DNA of 64,000 bases, taken from NCBI GenBank assembly GCA_902362725.1, contig CABIXM010000002.1, positions 134,062 to 198,061 on the forward strand. Direction: 5' to 3'. Below, in pieces: positions 8,160-16,403 of this stretch. The position numbers and the translations under genes were made by a program. This DNA is from Clostridiaceae bacterium. GTDB lineage: Bacteria > Bacillota > Clostridia > Lachnospirales > Lachnospiraceae. The notes under the pieces were generated by a model, which saw nothing but the letters and a program-made list of their open reading frames with translations, was not told the DNA's origin and did no database searches. Each line of letters starts with the position of its first letter. Within the stretch, counting starts at the first letter, position 1.

Positions 8160-9458
8160 ATGGCAAAAGGTTCTGTAAGGAAGAAAGGCAAGAAATGGTA
8201 CTACCGCTTTTATGTGGAGGATGCAAGTGGTAACTTGGTTCAGAAAGAATTTGCAGGTACGGAGAGCAAATCAGAGACAGAGAAAATGTTACGCAAGGCT
8301 ATGGAGGATTATGACGCAAAGAAATTTCTAGCCAAAGCGGACAACCTCACACTCGGACAGATGCTAGATGTATGGGCAGAGGAAGATTTGAAAACGGGTT
8401 CACTTAGCAACGGTACAGTCGGTAACTATTTACAGGCAGTAAACAGGATTAAACAACACCCAATCGGAAACAGAAAACTAAAGACAGTCACTTCGGAGCA
8501 TTTGCAGAAGTTTATGGATTTACTTGCATTTGGCGGTGAGGAAGGAAATTTTAAGTCAAAGGGTTACACCATCGACTATATCCGTTCTTTCCACGCAGTC
8601 CTGCAACAGTCCTTCCGATTTGCAGTCTTTCCAAAGCAGTACATCACATTCAATCCAATGCAGTATGTGGTAATGCGTAGGAAAGCCGAGGAAGATGTGG
8701 ATTTGTTTTCTGATAATGATGAGGATGCAGAGGTTATCAACCCGATTACACCAGAGCAGTATCAAACGCTTATGGAGTATCTGGAAGAAAGAAACAAGCC
8801 TGCTGTCCTGCCGGTACAGATAGCGTACTACACAGGTCTTAGACTTGGAGAGGTATGCGGACTGTCTTGGAGTGACATTAACTTTGAGGAACAGTATCTG
8901 ACAGTACGAAGAAGTGTCCGTTACAACGGAGCAAGGCACAAGACCGAGATTGGTCCGACAAAGCGAAAGAAAGTCCGTATCGTGGATTTCTGTGATACGC
9001 TCGCTGACATCTTAAAGAAAGCGAAAAAGGAACAGAGAAAGCAGGTATTCAGTTACGGAGAACTCTATCAGAGGAACTACTACAGGGAAGTTAAGGAAAA
9101 GAATCGTATCTACTATGAGCTTTATCATTTGGATGGCACAGAGGACATTCCGCTTGATTACAACGAGATTAACCTTGTATGTATCAGACCGGACGGAGCA
9201 TACGAAGCCCCTGCAACGGTTGAGACAGCTTTAAGGACAGCAAGGAAACGATTGTCGGAGCTTGATGATAATTTCCACTTCCACACCCTGCGACACACTT
9301 ATACCACAAACCTGCTCTCAAATGGAGCAGCACCAAAGGATGTACAGGAATTACTTGGACACTCGGATGTAAGTACCACTATGAATGTCTATGCACACGC
9401 TAACCGAGAAGGTAAGCGAAACTCAGCCCGACTACTTGATAAGGTGGTTGGAGAATAA
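8160..9458 (+). CDS. int: Tyrosine-family integrase of the mobilizable element
   Basis: 432 residues from the ATG at 8160 (AAAGGAG nine bases upstream). Domain order: an N-terminal arm-binding domain (residues 1-50, SVRKKGKKWYYRFYVED), a SAM-like core-binding domain (about 65-180) and a catalytic domain. Catalytic residues visible: Arg in YTGLRLGE, HTLRH (HxxR), GHSD and the nucleophile in NVYAHA. It should catalyse site-specific integration and excision. It is the last gene before the presumed element end, and the sequence beyond it (9459-9640) contains several short inverted repeats, including TTTCCCTTGT/ACAAGGGAAA at 9476-9516. Confidence 0.9.
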   Translation: MAKGSVRKKGKKWYYRFYVEDASGNLVQKEFAGTESKSETEKMLRKAMEDYDAKKFLAKADNLTLGQMLDVWAEEDLKTGSLSNGTVGNYLQAVNRIKQHPIGNRKLKTVTSEHLQKFMDLLAFGGEEGNFKSKGYTIDYIRSFHAVLQQSFRFAVFPKQYITFNPMQYVVMRRKAEEDVDLFSDNDEDAEVINPITPEQYQTLMEYLEERNKPAVLPVQIAYYTGLRLGEVCGLSWSDINFEEQYLTVRRSVRYNGARHKTEIGPTKRKKVRIVDFCDTLADILKKAKKEQRKQVFSYGELYQRNYYREVKEKNRIYYELYHLDGTEDIPLDYNEINLVCIRPDGAYEAPATVETALRTARKRLSELDDNFHFHTLRHTYTTNLLSNGAAPKDVQELLGHSDVSTTMNVYAHANREGKRNSARLLDKVVGE

Positions 9459-10090
9459 AATCGAATAAGAAAAACTTTCCCTTGTAGATACCTCATAAGG
9501 GCAAAAACAAGGGAAAAGGATACATATAGAGTGGCAAGGCATACCGCCAAGTCGCATAAAATAAGGAAAGTTGAGATTTTAGTTATACAAATCAAAATTG
9601 TTGAAAAGAATGCACTTTGCGCTACCGTTATCTGATCAGCGATTTCCTCTGGTGTCTGATCAAGCAAACCTCCTATCACATCAGAGAAGTTAATCATATC
9701 CTCCGATGTAAAAATCAGCTGATATAATGCATCTCCATATTTGAGGACTGTGGCAATTACTGTATTGCTGGATAATACCAGCCATCCTGCTATAATTGTC
9801 CGTGCTGCTATGGATAAAGATGTGTCCTCTGTTCCTCTTGGTGACATTATTTGCATCAATGCCGCCCATCCACAGATAATAATGACTAATGCGATCCCTA
9901 TCACAATCATGGTATCCATGTAAGTAGACAGACCTGCAAACCATTTTGTCAGATCCTGTGGCGTTGCAAATTTAAACGGTGCCAGTAATGTTTCTGTTAT
10001 TAAACTGGCAAAGGCCCTTAGCATCTCTTTCACACCATCTGCCAGACCTTCTGAAAAAAAGTTCACGATTGTTGTAATTAACGAATCCAA
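9389..10090 (-). pseudogene. VirB6/TrbL-like conjugation membrane protein, 3' end replaced by element insertion
   Basis: From a TTG start at 10090 (GGAG upstream) the frame encodes about 155 residues of a polytopic VirB6/TrbL-like protein with hydrophobic segments such as IVIGIALVIIICGW, the inner-membrane channel component of type IV secretion. After roughly position 9.6 kb the frame runs through the integrase-end region and antisense into the integrase gene, ending in a low-complexity tail (FYSPTTLSSS) that cannot be native. So the original 3' end was displaced by insertion of the mobilizable element. Exact junction not determined; the natural 3' part is not in the window. Next to a VirB2-like gene of the same operon. 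Confidence 0.6.
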
Positions 10091-10171
10091 TTTCTGTTCA
10101 TCTCCTTTTTATCCAACACAAAAGGAAGCTTCATCAGCTTCCTTCCATGTATTCGTATGTAATTTGTGCTT

Positions 10172-10498
10172 CTATTTGCTAAAGATATTCGTGATCATAT
10201 CTGTTAGCCAACCATATTTTAATGCTGACGCTAATGCAAAGCCTCCTATACACCTAAAAAACCATTTCTTTCCCGTCTGGCACATTTTATCGTCCGGCGC
10301 TAAAATATATACGCCTCCAGCAATCAATCCAATAACTACTACTAATTTCTGAATCAGGCTCCAAACACTTTCTTCGTAACCACCAACTGCAGATTCTGCT
10401 CTTGTAAATATATCTTCGCCTGCAAATGCCAGGGCACAGCACATTCCAATTACAAGAACCTGCGTTATTACTACTTTTACTATCTTCTTTTTTTCCAC
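10172..10498 (-). CDS. VirB2/TrbC-like small membrane protein (conjugative pilin-like)
   Basis: 108 residues: signal-like N-terminus with a hydrophobic stretch ending at CALAFAG, then two further hydrophobic segments (LIQKLVVVIGLIAGGVYIL and CIGGFALASAL) around a short loop. This is the size and topology of TrbC/VirB2 proteins of conjugation systems, which in Gram-positives may form part of the mating channel. GTG start with a GGGGG site. The interrupted VirB6-like gene starts 81 bases downstream. The rest of the mating-pore operon would be expected to the left, beyond the inserted element. Confidence 0.6.
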   Translation of the reverse strand: MEKKKIVKVVITQVLVIGMCCALAFAGEDIFTRAESAVGGYEESVWSLIQKLVVVIGLIAGGVYILAPDDKMCQTGKKWFFRCIGGFALASALKYGWLTDMITNIFSK

Positions 10499-10675
10499 AG
10501 GATTATCCCCCTCTTTTTCTTTTTCCTTATCTTAACTCGCACCCGTGCAACATGGAATTCAAATAGCATCTTTTATTTCTTCAAATCCAAGTTTAGATAA
10601 CATTCAAATGTCAGTCTTATCAAAATTCAAATCACCGATAATTTCCAAATAATTTTGTCAATTAAGCTCATAAAA

Positions 10676-10699
10676 ATATCCCGGTCAGAGCCGGGATAT
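10676..10699 (-). terminator. Rho-independent terminator after the 351-residue protein gene
   Basis: 9-bp perfect stem (10676-10684 with 10691-10699), six-base loop, followed on the minus strand by TTTTTAT. It lies within ten bases of the stop at 10708. Confidence 0.85.
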
Positions 10700-10707
10700 C
10701 AAAATTT

Positions 10708-11763
10708 TCAATCTTTTGTTGTCAGGTAAGAAATCATTGTCCTTGTTGAATATCCCCATAAAACAATGCTCAATACATCGTAAGCCTTTCTCCGCTGCTT
10801 AAAGTATGAGGCCCTGGACAAATGCAGGCGTTTCTTCAGGACTGTATCTAAAGTAATCTGGTTCAATATCAATTCAGTCTGTATATTCAATAATTCATAA
10901 TATAATTCCCCGTTCTTTGGAAAATACTTTACCTGCTCGATTGCATTGCGGATCAGAATCATATACTCCAATATGCTCCTCTCGCAATCCAGATCTGCAA
11001 ATCTATGTCCAAATTCCAAAAGTTCCTCCGTAGTCCTGCAGTTTCTAATTGCCTTGAATAAAGTGCCATCCTCTCCGTATCTCCACAATATTGTACAGTA
11101 ACATTTCATCAGAGCTTCCGTATTGTGAAAAAGCTCTTCGGTCTCCTCATCTAAGGAACGCCTCGAATACAGGATCCGCGAAAACAAATAATCAAACCGC
11201 TCTCCATACTGAATACTCAGCATTTTTACCGCTGCTATGTAATGCGTCTTCACTTCATAAAATGACGGTCCATTTTCCCCATACTTTCCCGGATATATAT
11301 GCAATCCGGATATAATGTGATGGTAGCGGTACCCATTCTCCGGAATATACTGCAGATGATTTACCGCTTTCTCTACCAGATCCGTAATTTTTCTCGTATT
11401 GGCAAATTGAAGCCTCCGATACTTCAAATTCATCAATACGTCCTTTTCATCCAAGATCTCAGACAGGATCCGATTCAGATCTATCATTTCAGCAATTCCC
11501 TCCGGACACTCTTTGTCTGACAGGCCCGTTGTTATATTATGCTCCAGCGCCCATTTTTGAGTAAGATAAGTAGATAATGCAAGTGCCGTAGAGCGGATGG
11601 ACGGATCCCGCTGAATCTCCGCATTCAGCAATTTCATTGCTGTATTTGCCCGTGTTGCATTTGAAATAGAGCGCCGGAAAAATATATTCAATATTTCCTG
11701 CTCATTTATGATCTTATCCAGTATATCACTTTTTTCCAACTGTCCGCTTTCGTATAATTCCAC
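10708..11763 (-). CDS. Hypothetical protein with a C-terminal HTH-like segment
   Basis: 351 residues, helical, soluble, no signal peptide. I do not recognise the family. The last 45 residues (LKKRLHLSRASYFKQRRKAYDVLSIVLWG) resemble the region-4-like helix-turn-helix of ArpU/sigma-type phage and plasmid regulators, where SRxTYYxxKKKA is common, so a DNA-binding role is possible. GTG start after GAGGTGA. Its own terminator follows and another strong one precedes it, so it is a single-gene unit between the VirB2-like gene and the nuclease-like gene. Confidence 0.5.
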   Translation of the reverse strand: MELYESGQLEKSDILDKIINEQEILNIFFRRSISNATRANTAMKLLNAEIQRDPSIRSTALALSTYLTQKWALEHNITTGLSDKECPEGIAEMIDLNRILSEILDEKDVLMNLKYRRLQFANTRKITDLVEKAVNHLQYIPENGYRYHHIISGLHIYPGKYGENGPSFYEVKTHYIAAVKMLSIQYGERFDYLFSRILYSRRSLDEETEELFHNTEALMKCYCTILWRYGEDGTLFKAIRNCRTTEELLEFGHRFADLDCERSILEYMILIRNAIEQVKYFPKNGELYYELLNIQTELILNQITLDTVLKKRLHLSRASYFKQRRKAYDVLSIVLWGYSTRTMISYLTTKD

Positions 11764-11845
11764 TTGCTCACCTCATTTCTGACACATCAATTATACGGGA
11801 AATTTCGCAAAAGGCAAGCAACGGAATTTTTATAAAAAAAATAGA

Positions 11846-11879
11846 GTTGTTGTAATATCATTTTTGATATTACAACAAC
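11846..11879 (-). terminator. Strong terminator after the PD-(D/E)XK protein gene
   Basis: 14-bp perfect stem (11846-11859 with 11866-11879), six-base loop, and a run of Ts on the minus strand. It lies just after the stop at 11896. Confidence 0.85.
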
Positions 11880-11895
11880 CCTTTACACTGCAAGT

Positions 11896-12798
11896 TTACC
11901 AGTACAAATTCAATTTTTCTTCAGCTTGTTCTGCAGATAGTGAAAACTCCTCCATAATTTTATGTTTCGCAAGCTCCCTGGAACTGCCGAAACCCTGGCA
12001 TAGTTTTATTCCCTTTTCTATTCCTTGTTCTATTCCTTGTTCTATTCCTTTCTTTATTCCTTTCTCTATTCCTCTTTCCGTTCCAATTTCAATTCCCTCA
12101 TCCAAAATTTTCTGCATTTCGTTACACATAATCTCAACTCCTTCCGGTGTTTCTTTTAACTCGTATACACGTTCTGCCAGAATCGCACTGTGCATCTCAC
12201 TCGGATTTTTACAATTCAGATCGTGCATTAACCTTCCCAGTTCCGTATCCGCTCTGTTGCTTCCCGTCACATAGATAATATGCGCCTCATCCTTGAAATT
12301 CTTCTCGACTTCCTCTATCTTCCTTTCCACATGATAAATCGGAAGTCCGTAGCCCAACACATCACCTCTGGTAATGAAAATAACATAGCTTTCTGGCAGT
12401 TTGCTAAAGTCCTGCCCTGGTTCCAGCGTATTCATGTCCAGCAACCCACTATGATATCTTGCTCTCTTAGGTGATGCCCCTTGATCTTCATGCTGAAACT
12501 CTACATTTATTTCTTTTCCTTCTGCATTCACAGCCACACAATCCAAAATTGCAGATTTTCCTTGCAGGTTCTTATAATCCTTCTGTAAAACCTGATCTAT
12601 TACCCGCAAATTTTTCTCACCCATGATTATCTGCAGAATATACTCTGTACAGCTCTTTTTTTTCAATACATTCCGCATAAATACATCATCCATAATGGTG
12701 AGTTTCTTTACTACACTCTCATAATGGTTCTTCCTCTCCTCCAAGTACCTCTGGTTCTGTTCGTCTTGTGAGATTCCATGATTGCCTACCTTACCCAT
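11896..12798 (-). CDS. Rpn-type PD-(D/E)XK nuclease family protein (putative transposase-like)
   Basis: 300 residues. The N-terminal two thirds match the pattern of the PF12784/Rpn group: DDVFMRNVL near the start, ILDCVAVNAEGKEINVEFQ (the D...ExQ nuclease core), then AILAERVYELKETPEG. These proteins are nucleases found in many copies in Clostridia and are linked to recombination. Residues about 232-263 are a run of GIE/GIK units coded by short DNA repeats (about 12000-12080) and are likely helical and length-variable. ATG with AAGGAGA upstream. Probably an independent mobile passenger of the island. Confidence 0.75.
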   Translation of the reverse strand: MGKVGNHGISQDEQNQRYLEERKNHYESVVKKLTIMDDVFMRNVLKKKSCTEYILQIIMGEKNLRVIDQVLQKDYKNLQGKSAILDCVAVNAEGKEINVEFQHEDQGASPKRARYHSGLLDMNTLEPGQDFSKLPESYVIFITRGDVLGYGLPIYHVERKIEEVEKNFKDEAHIIYVTGSNRADTELGRLMHDLNCKNPSEMHSAILAERVYELKETPEGVEIMCNEMQKILDEGIEIGTERGIEKGIKKGIEQGIEQGIEKGIKLCQGFGSSRELAKHKIMEEFSLSAEQAEEKLNLYW

Positions 12799-12934
12799 AA
12801 GGCTCTCCTTTTCTAGTTATAGTATAACTGTTTTTTTTCTTTGCAACAATCCTTTTTACTCTGGATCCATTATGTTTTTAACATATTTTTTTCCTCCTGA
12901 AAGTATTTAGACTCCCATTTTATAAAAACAAAAA

Positions 12935-12964
12935 GGACCAATATGCAATGATACATATTGATCC
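12935..12964 (-). terminator. Terminator of the parM operon
   Basis: Stem GGA/TCC plus CAATATG/CATATTG with one bulge, followed on the minus strand by TTTTTGTTTTTAT. It lies about 80 bases after the stop at 13044. Confidence 0.75.
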
Positions 12965-13043
12965 TCTATATTATTTCGCTGTTTTTATGTTGAATGCTAA
13001 GTCTATGGTTTTATTATAATCTCCTGGATTATATTGTCAACCA

Positions 13044-13478
13044 TCAGAAGAACATACTTTTCATCAATTCGTTACCCAGAGCTGAATTTGCATCCTCTGT
13101 CTCTTCTGCTTCGAGCGTATCTTCCGCTTCCGCATAATTCACTGTGGCCTTTTGCTCTTCTTGGACTTTCTGCTCTGGAAGCTCTTTTTCCGTTTCCACC
13201 TTTGGCGCCGGTATGTTATATGGGATCGGATCCAATAGCTGCTCTATCGCTCCACCAGTCTGTGCATTCCGATATTCCATATACTCTGCATATCTTTTCT
13301 GCCGTTCCTCCAGTTGCTGCTTCTCAGCCTTATATTTTCGGAGTTCCAACACTGTATTTATCAGAAATTCCGTCGGCTGGATTTTATTTTTCTTGGCCTC
13401 CATTATTTCATTGTAAACACTCATATGTGTCTGATTCTCAGGTAAAAAATTGATATTTACTCTTATATACTCTGACAT
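13044..13478 (-). CDS. ParR-like partition adaptor candidate
   Basis: 144 residues. The N-terminal 50 (IRVNINFLPENQ, then NKIQPTEFLINTVLEL) have the look of a ribbon-helix-helix-like ParR/CopG fold. The middle is a charged helix (RKYKAEKQQLEERQKRYAEY) and the tail is acidic and Pro/Glu-rich, ending in a short hydrophobic peptide (LMKSMFF) of the kind that contacts a ParM filament. It starts 3 bases after the actin-like gene, as parR follows parM in type II plasmid partition operons. Assignment rests mainly on context. Confidence 0.5.
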   Translation of the reverse strand: MSEYIRVNINFLPENQTHMSVYNEIMEAKKNKIQPTEFLINTVLELRKYKAEKQQLEERQKRYAEYMEYRNAQTGGAIEQLLDPIPYNIPAPKVETEKELPEQKVQEEQKATVNYAEAEDTLEAEETEDANSALGNELMKSMFF

Positions 13479-13481
13479 TCC

Positions 13482-14450
13482 TTACTCCTTCCGGAGATTT
13501 CTCCCCATATCCAGATACCCTTGAGCATTTGCTTTTACATCCGTTATGAAGATCGGCTCATATCTATGGCTCTTCCCTGCAAAATAATCTTTTATATGAG
13601 ACATAAAGATCTGGGAGCCTCCTCCGAGGAATACCGGCACTGCAGATGTTAATTTAACACCTTCCTCCAGGAAACCGTTCAAAAGATTAAATACATAATC
13701 CTTAGATACGCTATCATAGATTTCATGCAGCTGATCCTCTAACTGCACCGAACGCTTTGTCTCCAAGAAGTAGCGATCCAGATCCACAAACGGAATCTCA
13801 TAATCCTTTTCTTCCTCTATCCGGTTTACAATAGAGCTATACATACGCAGGACACCTTTATTCATGGTCCGGATACAGTCCTTGTTCAATTCTACTCGGC
13901 CGCTTCCGCTCTCTTTGACCAGGTTCAAAATATCTGTCGTATAGCCTCCAATATCAATCAGATAGATGTTACTTCCCTTGCTCACAATATTTCCGAGTTG
14001 GCTATTGGCTGCAGCGAGGCACTGTGAAAATATCATCACATCATCCACATGAATTTTAAACTTCTGGCCTGCATAACTAAAATCATAATCCCGTTTGTAA
14101 AACTCAATGTACTGATCTCTATATTTCTTAACATGCAGCGGCGGCAGCCCCAGACACAGAACCACGTTCTGCTCAATTACTTCCGGTAATCTCAGATCAC
14201 GTTTTTCTTTCTTCAGCATAATCTCTTTCGCCATTGCGATCATTACCAAAAGCATGTAATCAAAATTTGCTTTATTATCCTCATGTGGGAATTTCTTGTC
14301 ACATATACTGTAACTCTTCCCTTCATAAACCAGGCAATCTCCTCCAAGAGCGCCATCATACTCTGTGTAACATGCGCGAAATACTGTGTTCGGTGTTTTG
14401 ATAGAATGATTTCCCGTATCTACCGCAATTAACATAGGTTTACCAGCCAT
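13482..14450 (-). CDS. parM: ParM/Alp-type actin-like partition ATPase
   Basis: About 322 residues of the actin-like ATPase superfamily: phosphate-1 motif IAVDTGNHSIK at the N-terminus, phosphate-2 IDIGGYTTDIL near the middle and adenosine motif VFLGGGSQI near residue 280. Such proteins form filaments that push plasmid copies apart. ATG at 14450 is preferred over the TTG one codon upstream because of AAGGAGG spacing. Its promoter is visible (14490-14518), with a perfect 25-bp palindrome further upstream. Followed by a ParR-like gene. Partition genes imply that the element replicates extrachromosomally at times. Confidence 0.85.
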   Translation of the reverse strand: MAGKPMLIAVDTGNHSIKTPNTVFRACYTEYDGALGGDCLVYEGKSYSICDKKFPHEDNKANFDYMLLVMIAMAKEIMLKKEKRDLRLPEVIEQNVVLCLGLPPLHVKKYRDQYIEFYKRDYDFSYAGQKFKIHVDDVMIFSQCLAAANSQLGNIVSKGSNIYLIDIGGYTTDILNLVKESGSGRVELNKDCIRTMNKGVLRMYSSIVNRIEEEKDYEIPFVDLDRYFLETKRSVQLEDQLHEIYDSVSKDYVFNLLNGFLEEGVKLTSAVPVFLGGGSQIFMSHIKDYFAGKSHRYEPIFITDVKANAQGYLDMGRNLRKE

Positions 14451-14489
14451 CAACTTTTCCTCCTTGTTGATATCAATTTACTTTATTTA

Positions 14490-14518
14490 ATCTTATCTTA
14501 TCATTACACTTTTGTCAA
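14490..14518 (-). promoter_or_regulatory. Sigma-A promoter of parM
   Basis: On the minus strand: TTGACA (14513-14518), 17-base spacer, TAAGAT (14490-14495). It lies 40-68 bases before the parM start. Confidence 0.7.
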
Positions 14519-14576
14519 TATTTGCATCATTTATTTATATTTTATCTCATTTTGTACTCAAGAGACCTTCACTGCA

Positions 14577-14601
14577 ACTTGTGTACACGGTGTACACAAG
14601 T
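14577..14601. promoter_or_regulatory. Perfect 25-bp palindrome (putative operator or centromere part)
   Basis: Arms ACTTGTGTACAC (14577-14588) and its exact complement (14590-14601) flank a single central G. It lies 58 bases upstream of the parM -35 box and 47 bases after the signal peptidase stop. It is unlike a terminator (no T-tract) and looks like a binding site for a dimeric regulator. Confidence 0.65.
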
Positions 14602-14648
14602 CAAAATCCCCATCAATTCTGAATTTTCAAAATCAACAGGGATTATAC

Positions 14649-15161
14649 TCATAGTTCTTTCCAACAGAATTTCTTATCATACCAGATCACAGCTACTTTT
14701 CCCTTTATATCTTTTTTACTTACAAAAGTATTTTCCCAAAATCTTGCATCATAAGAATTTTCACGATTGTCACCCAGCATGAAGTAACAATCTTCCGGTA
14801 CCTCATAGGGGCCATATACGTCTGTTCCTGCTTCTCCTATATATGGTTCTGATAATTCAACACCGTTGATATAAACCTTTCCAGAAATGATTGCAACCGT
14901 ATCTCCCGGTAATCCTATTACACGCTTGCAAAACAATCTCGAACGTGTATCTGGCTCTATGAACACCACAATGTCCCTTCGTTCATATTCTCCAGCCAGT
15001 ATCCCTTTCACCATAATTCCAATGCTCCCACTATTGATCGTTGGCTCCATGGATGCTGATGGTATATATGTCCCAGGCAGTATCAAAAAATGTGTTATAA
15101 GAAATACCAACACCAGCTCCGTAATACAGAATAGTCCTACTTTCTTACTGCTGCGTTTCAT
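14649..15161 (-). CDS. lepB: Type I signal peptidase
   Basis: 170 residues: one N-terminal membrane segment (about 8-30), the box B catalytic Ser37 in SASMEPTI, catalytic Lys79 in RLFCKRVIG and box E GDNRENSYDARFW. This is the compact Gram-positive S26 form that cleaves signal peptides on the outer face of the membrane. It overlaps the upstream 230-residue protein gene by 17 bases. Signal peptidases are often carried by conjugative elements to process pilin-like or surface proteins. Confidence 0.92.
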   Translation of the reverse strand: MKRSSKKVGLFCITELVLVFLITHFLILPGTYIPSASMEPTINSGSIGIMVKGILAGEYERRDIVVFIEPDTRSRLFCKRVIGLPGDTVAIISGKVYINGVELSEPYIGEAGTDVYGPYEVPEDCYFMLGDNRENSYDARFWENTFVSKKDIKGKVAVIWYDKKFCWKEL

Positions 15162-15837
15162 TCAGCGGCTCTCTCAACCAAATCTGCGTATCTGCTTTTA
15201 ACGGTTTATATCCATACGCTTTCAAGCTACCACGCAACAATGTATTATCCTCTGGGACAATTACAGCCATAATATCCACCAGCTGCTGCAATGCAAAAAT
15301 CATAATGTCGCTCAGATTAGCTCCTATAAGGGTATCTGCATCATTTTTCTTGATAAATGGGGATCTTCTGATATCTGTAACAATAACGGCGCATCCTTCA
15401 TCTTTTTTCCTGCGGTAAATTTCTGATATCAATGTACTTATATGTGCATCTTCAATCTCACTAAATGCAGCTTCTTCCAATGCGCTCAACTGATATGATG
15501 AAAATGTCAAATTCAGCAGAGGAAATACAAAATACTCACTGCTGGTACTATATGTAACCTCAAACTCCTGATCTTTGTAATCCTCATCCGCATAGATACA
15601 ATCATTCCAATATTTGAGATCTGATTCCACATATCCCATCTCTTCAATTTCAGATATAGGAATACTTCCCATAATCTGCAATGTCTCGTACAATGCATTT
15701 CCATAGTTGATAGCATCCGCACTCATTGAATATGCAAAGCTTGTACTTTTCCTTGAAAATGTTAAATTCCTTTCTGCTTTTAAATCAAATGGAAACTTAA
15801 AAAAATCTTTCACGTAGACCTCCTCCTGTTTTCTCAA
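15145..15837 (-). CDS. Hypothetical protein
   Basis: 230 residues, soluble, mixed composition, no signal peptide. Not recognised. The central part (DEGCAVIVTDIRRSPF) looks like an alpha/beta strand-helix unit. It overlaps the start of the signal peptidase gene, so both are probably co-translated. Good GGAGG site before the ATG. Confidence 0.55.
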   Translation of the reverse strand: MRKQEEVYVKDFFKFPFDLKAERNLTFSRKSTSFAYSMSADAINYGNALYETLQIMGSIPISEIEEMGYVESDLKYWNDCIYADEDYKDQEFEVTYSTSSEYFVFPLLNLTFSSYQLSALEEAAFSEIEDAHISTLISEIYRRKKDEGCAVIVTDIRRSPFIKKNDADTLIGANLSDIMIFALQQLVDIMAVIVPEDNTLLRGSLKAYGYKPLKADTQIWLREPLNETQQ

Positions 15838-15893
15838 TATTTACAAATTATTATATCGGTCAGATCATGAATTGCAAGCAACGCAATTTTTTC

Positions 15894-16403
15894 TCATTTT
15901 TCAATATGGACATCTATCATTGCCGGCAGAAATATCTCACTTGCTTTTGCTAAAAGGTAAAGCCCAACGCATCCCAGCAAATAGATGATAGCCGCCCCGC
16001 TTTGGTATCCTCCCTGAAACCAGCGCTTGCACATAATACCTGCCAATATTATCGCCAGTATCTTTGCGGCCTGTAATATTACACTATATATATTTCGCTT
16101 TATTCCCAATTCATCTTTTATACATTTTCCATTCATTGCAAAAAAATGAATCAATGAATCTATTGTGCCATCCATTTCTTTATCTGTGATATTCTCGTCT
16201 TGGACTAATCCAATCAACTGTGCGCCTCCAAACCGGTAATTACATACCACAGCTCTGCAAGTATTACCATTGAGCTGCAGTATCCCCTCATATACTTTTC
16301 CATAGTACCTACAGCCTATCAATTCTTCAGGCTGAAACTTTCCTCCGGCCAATTTAATCAATTCCATATTGATTCTGCTCATTTGATACAATTTCTTTTT
16401 CAT
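15894..16403 (-). CDS. Hypothetical membrane protein
   Basis: 169 residues with a cytoplasmic N-terminal region of about 110 residues and two adjacent C-terminal membrane segments (IYSVILQAAKILAIILAGIMC and GAAIIYLLGCVGLYLLAKA). Not recognised. The ATG with GGAG spacing overlaps the upstream gene by 50 bases. Part of the rep-proximal operon of the integrative element. Confidence 0.55.
   Translation of the reverse strand: MKKKLYQMSRINMELIKLAGGKFQPEELIGCRYYGKVYEGILQLNGNTCRAVVCNYRFGGAQLIGLVQDENITDKEMDGTIDSLIHFFAMNGKCIKDELGIKRNIYSVILQAAKILAIILAGIMCKRWFQGGYQSGAAIIYLLGCVGLYLLAKASEIFLPAMIDVHIEK

Larger units (their letters stand above)
4349..9620. mobile_element. Integrative mobilizable element core (left end unresolved)
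   Basis: This block carries relaxase, a hairpin-rich candidate oriT, excisionase, XRE repressor and tyrosine integrase, the usual gene set of a small mobilizable integrative element without its own mating-pore genes. The integrase-proximal end must lie close after 9458, because the VirB6-like reading frame to the right loses family-like sequence around 9.6 kb. The other end cannot be seen. No VirB6 remainder is found between 4.3 kb and base 1, so the element may extend leftwards beyond the window and include the agr/protease genes. Coordinates given are the minimal core. Confidence 0.6.

Noticed and set aside
14602..14648. Hairpin AATCCC...GGGATT after the signal peptidase gene as a terminator
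   Set aside because: Short outer stem with a large loop and only a weak T-tract; not convincing enough to list.
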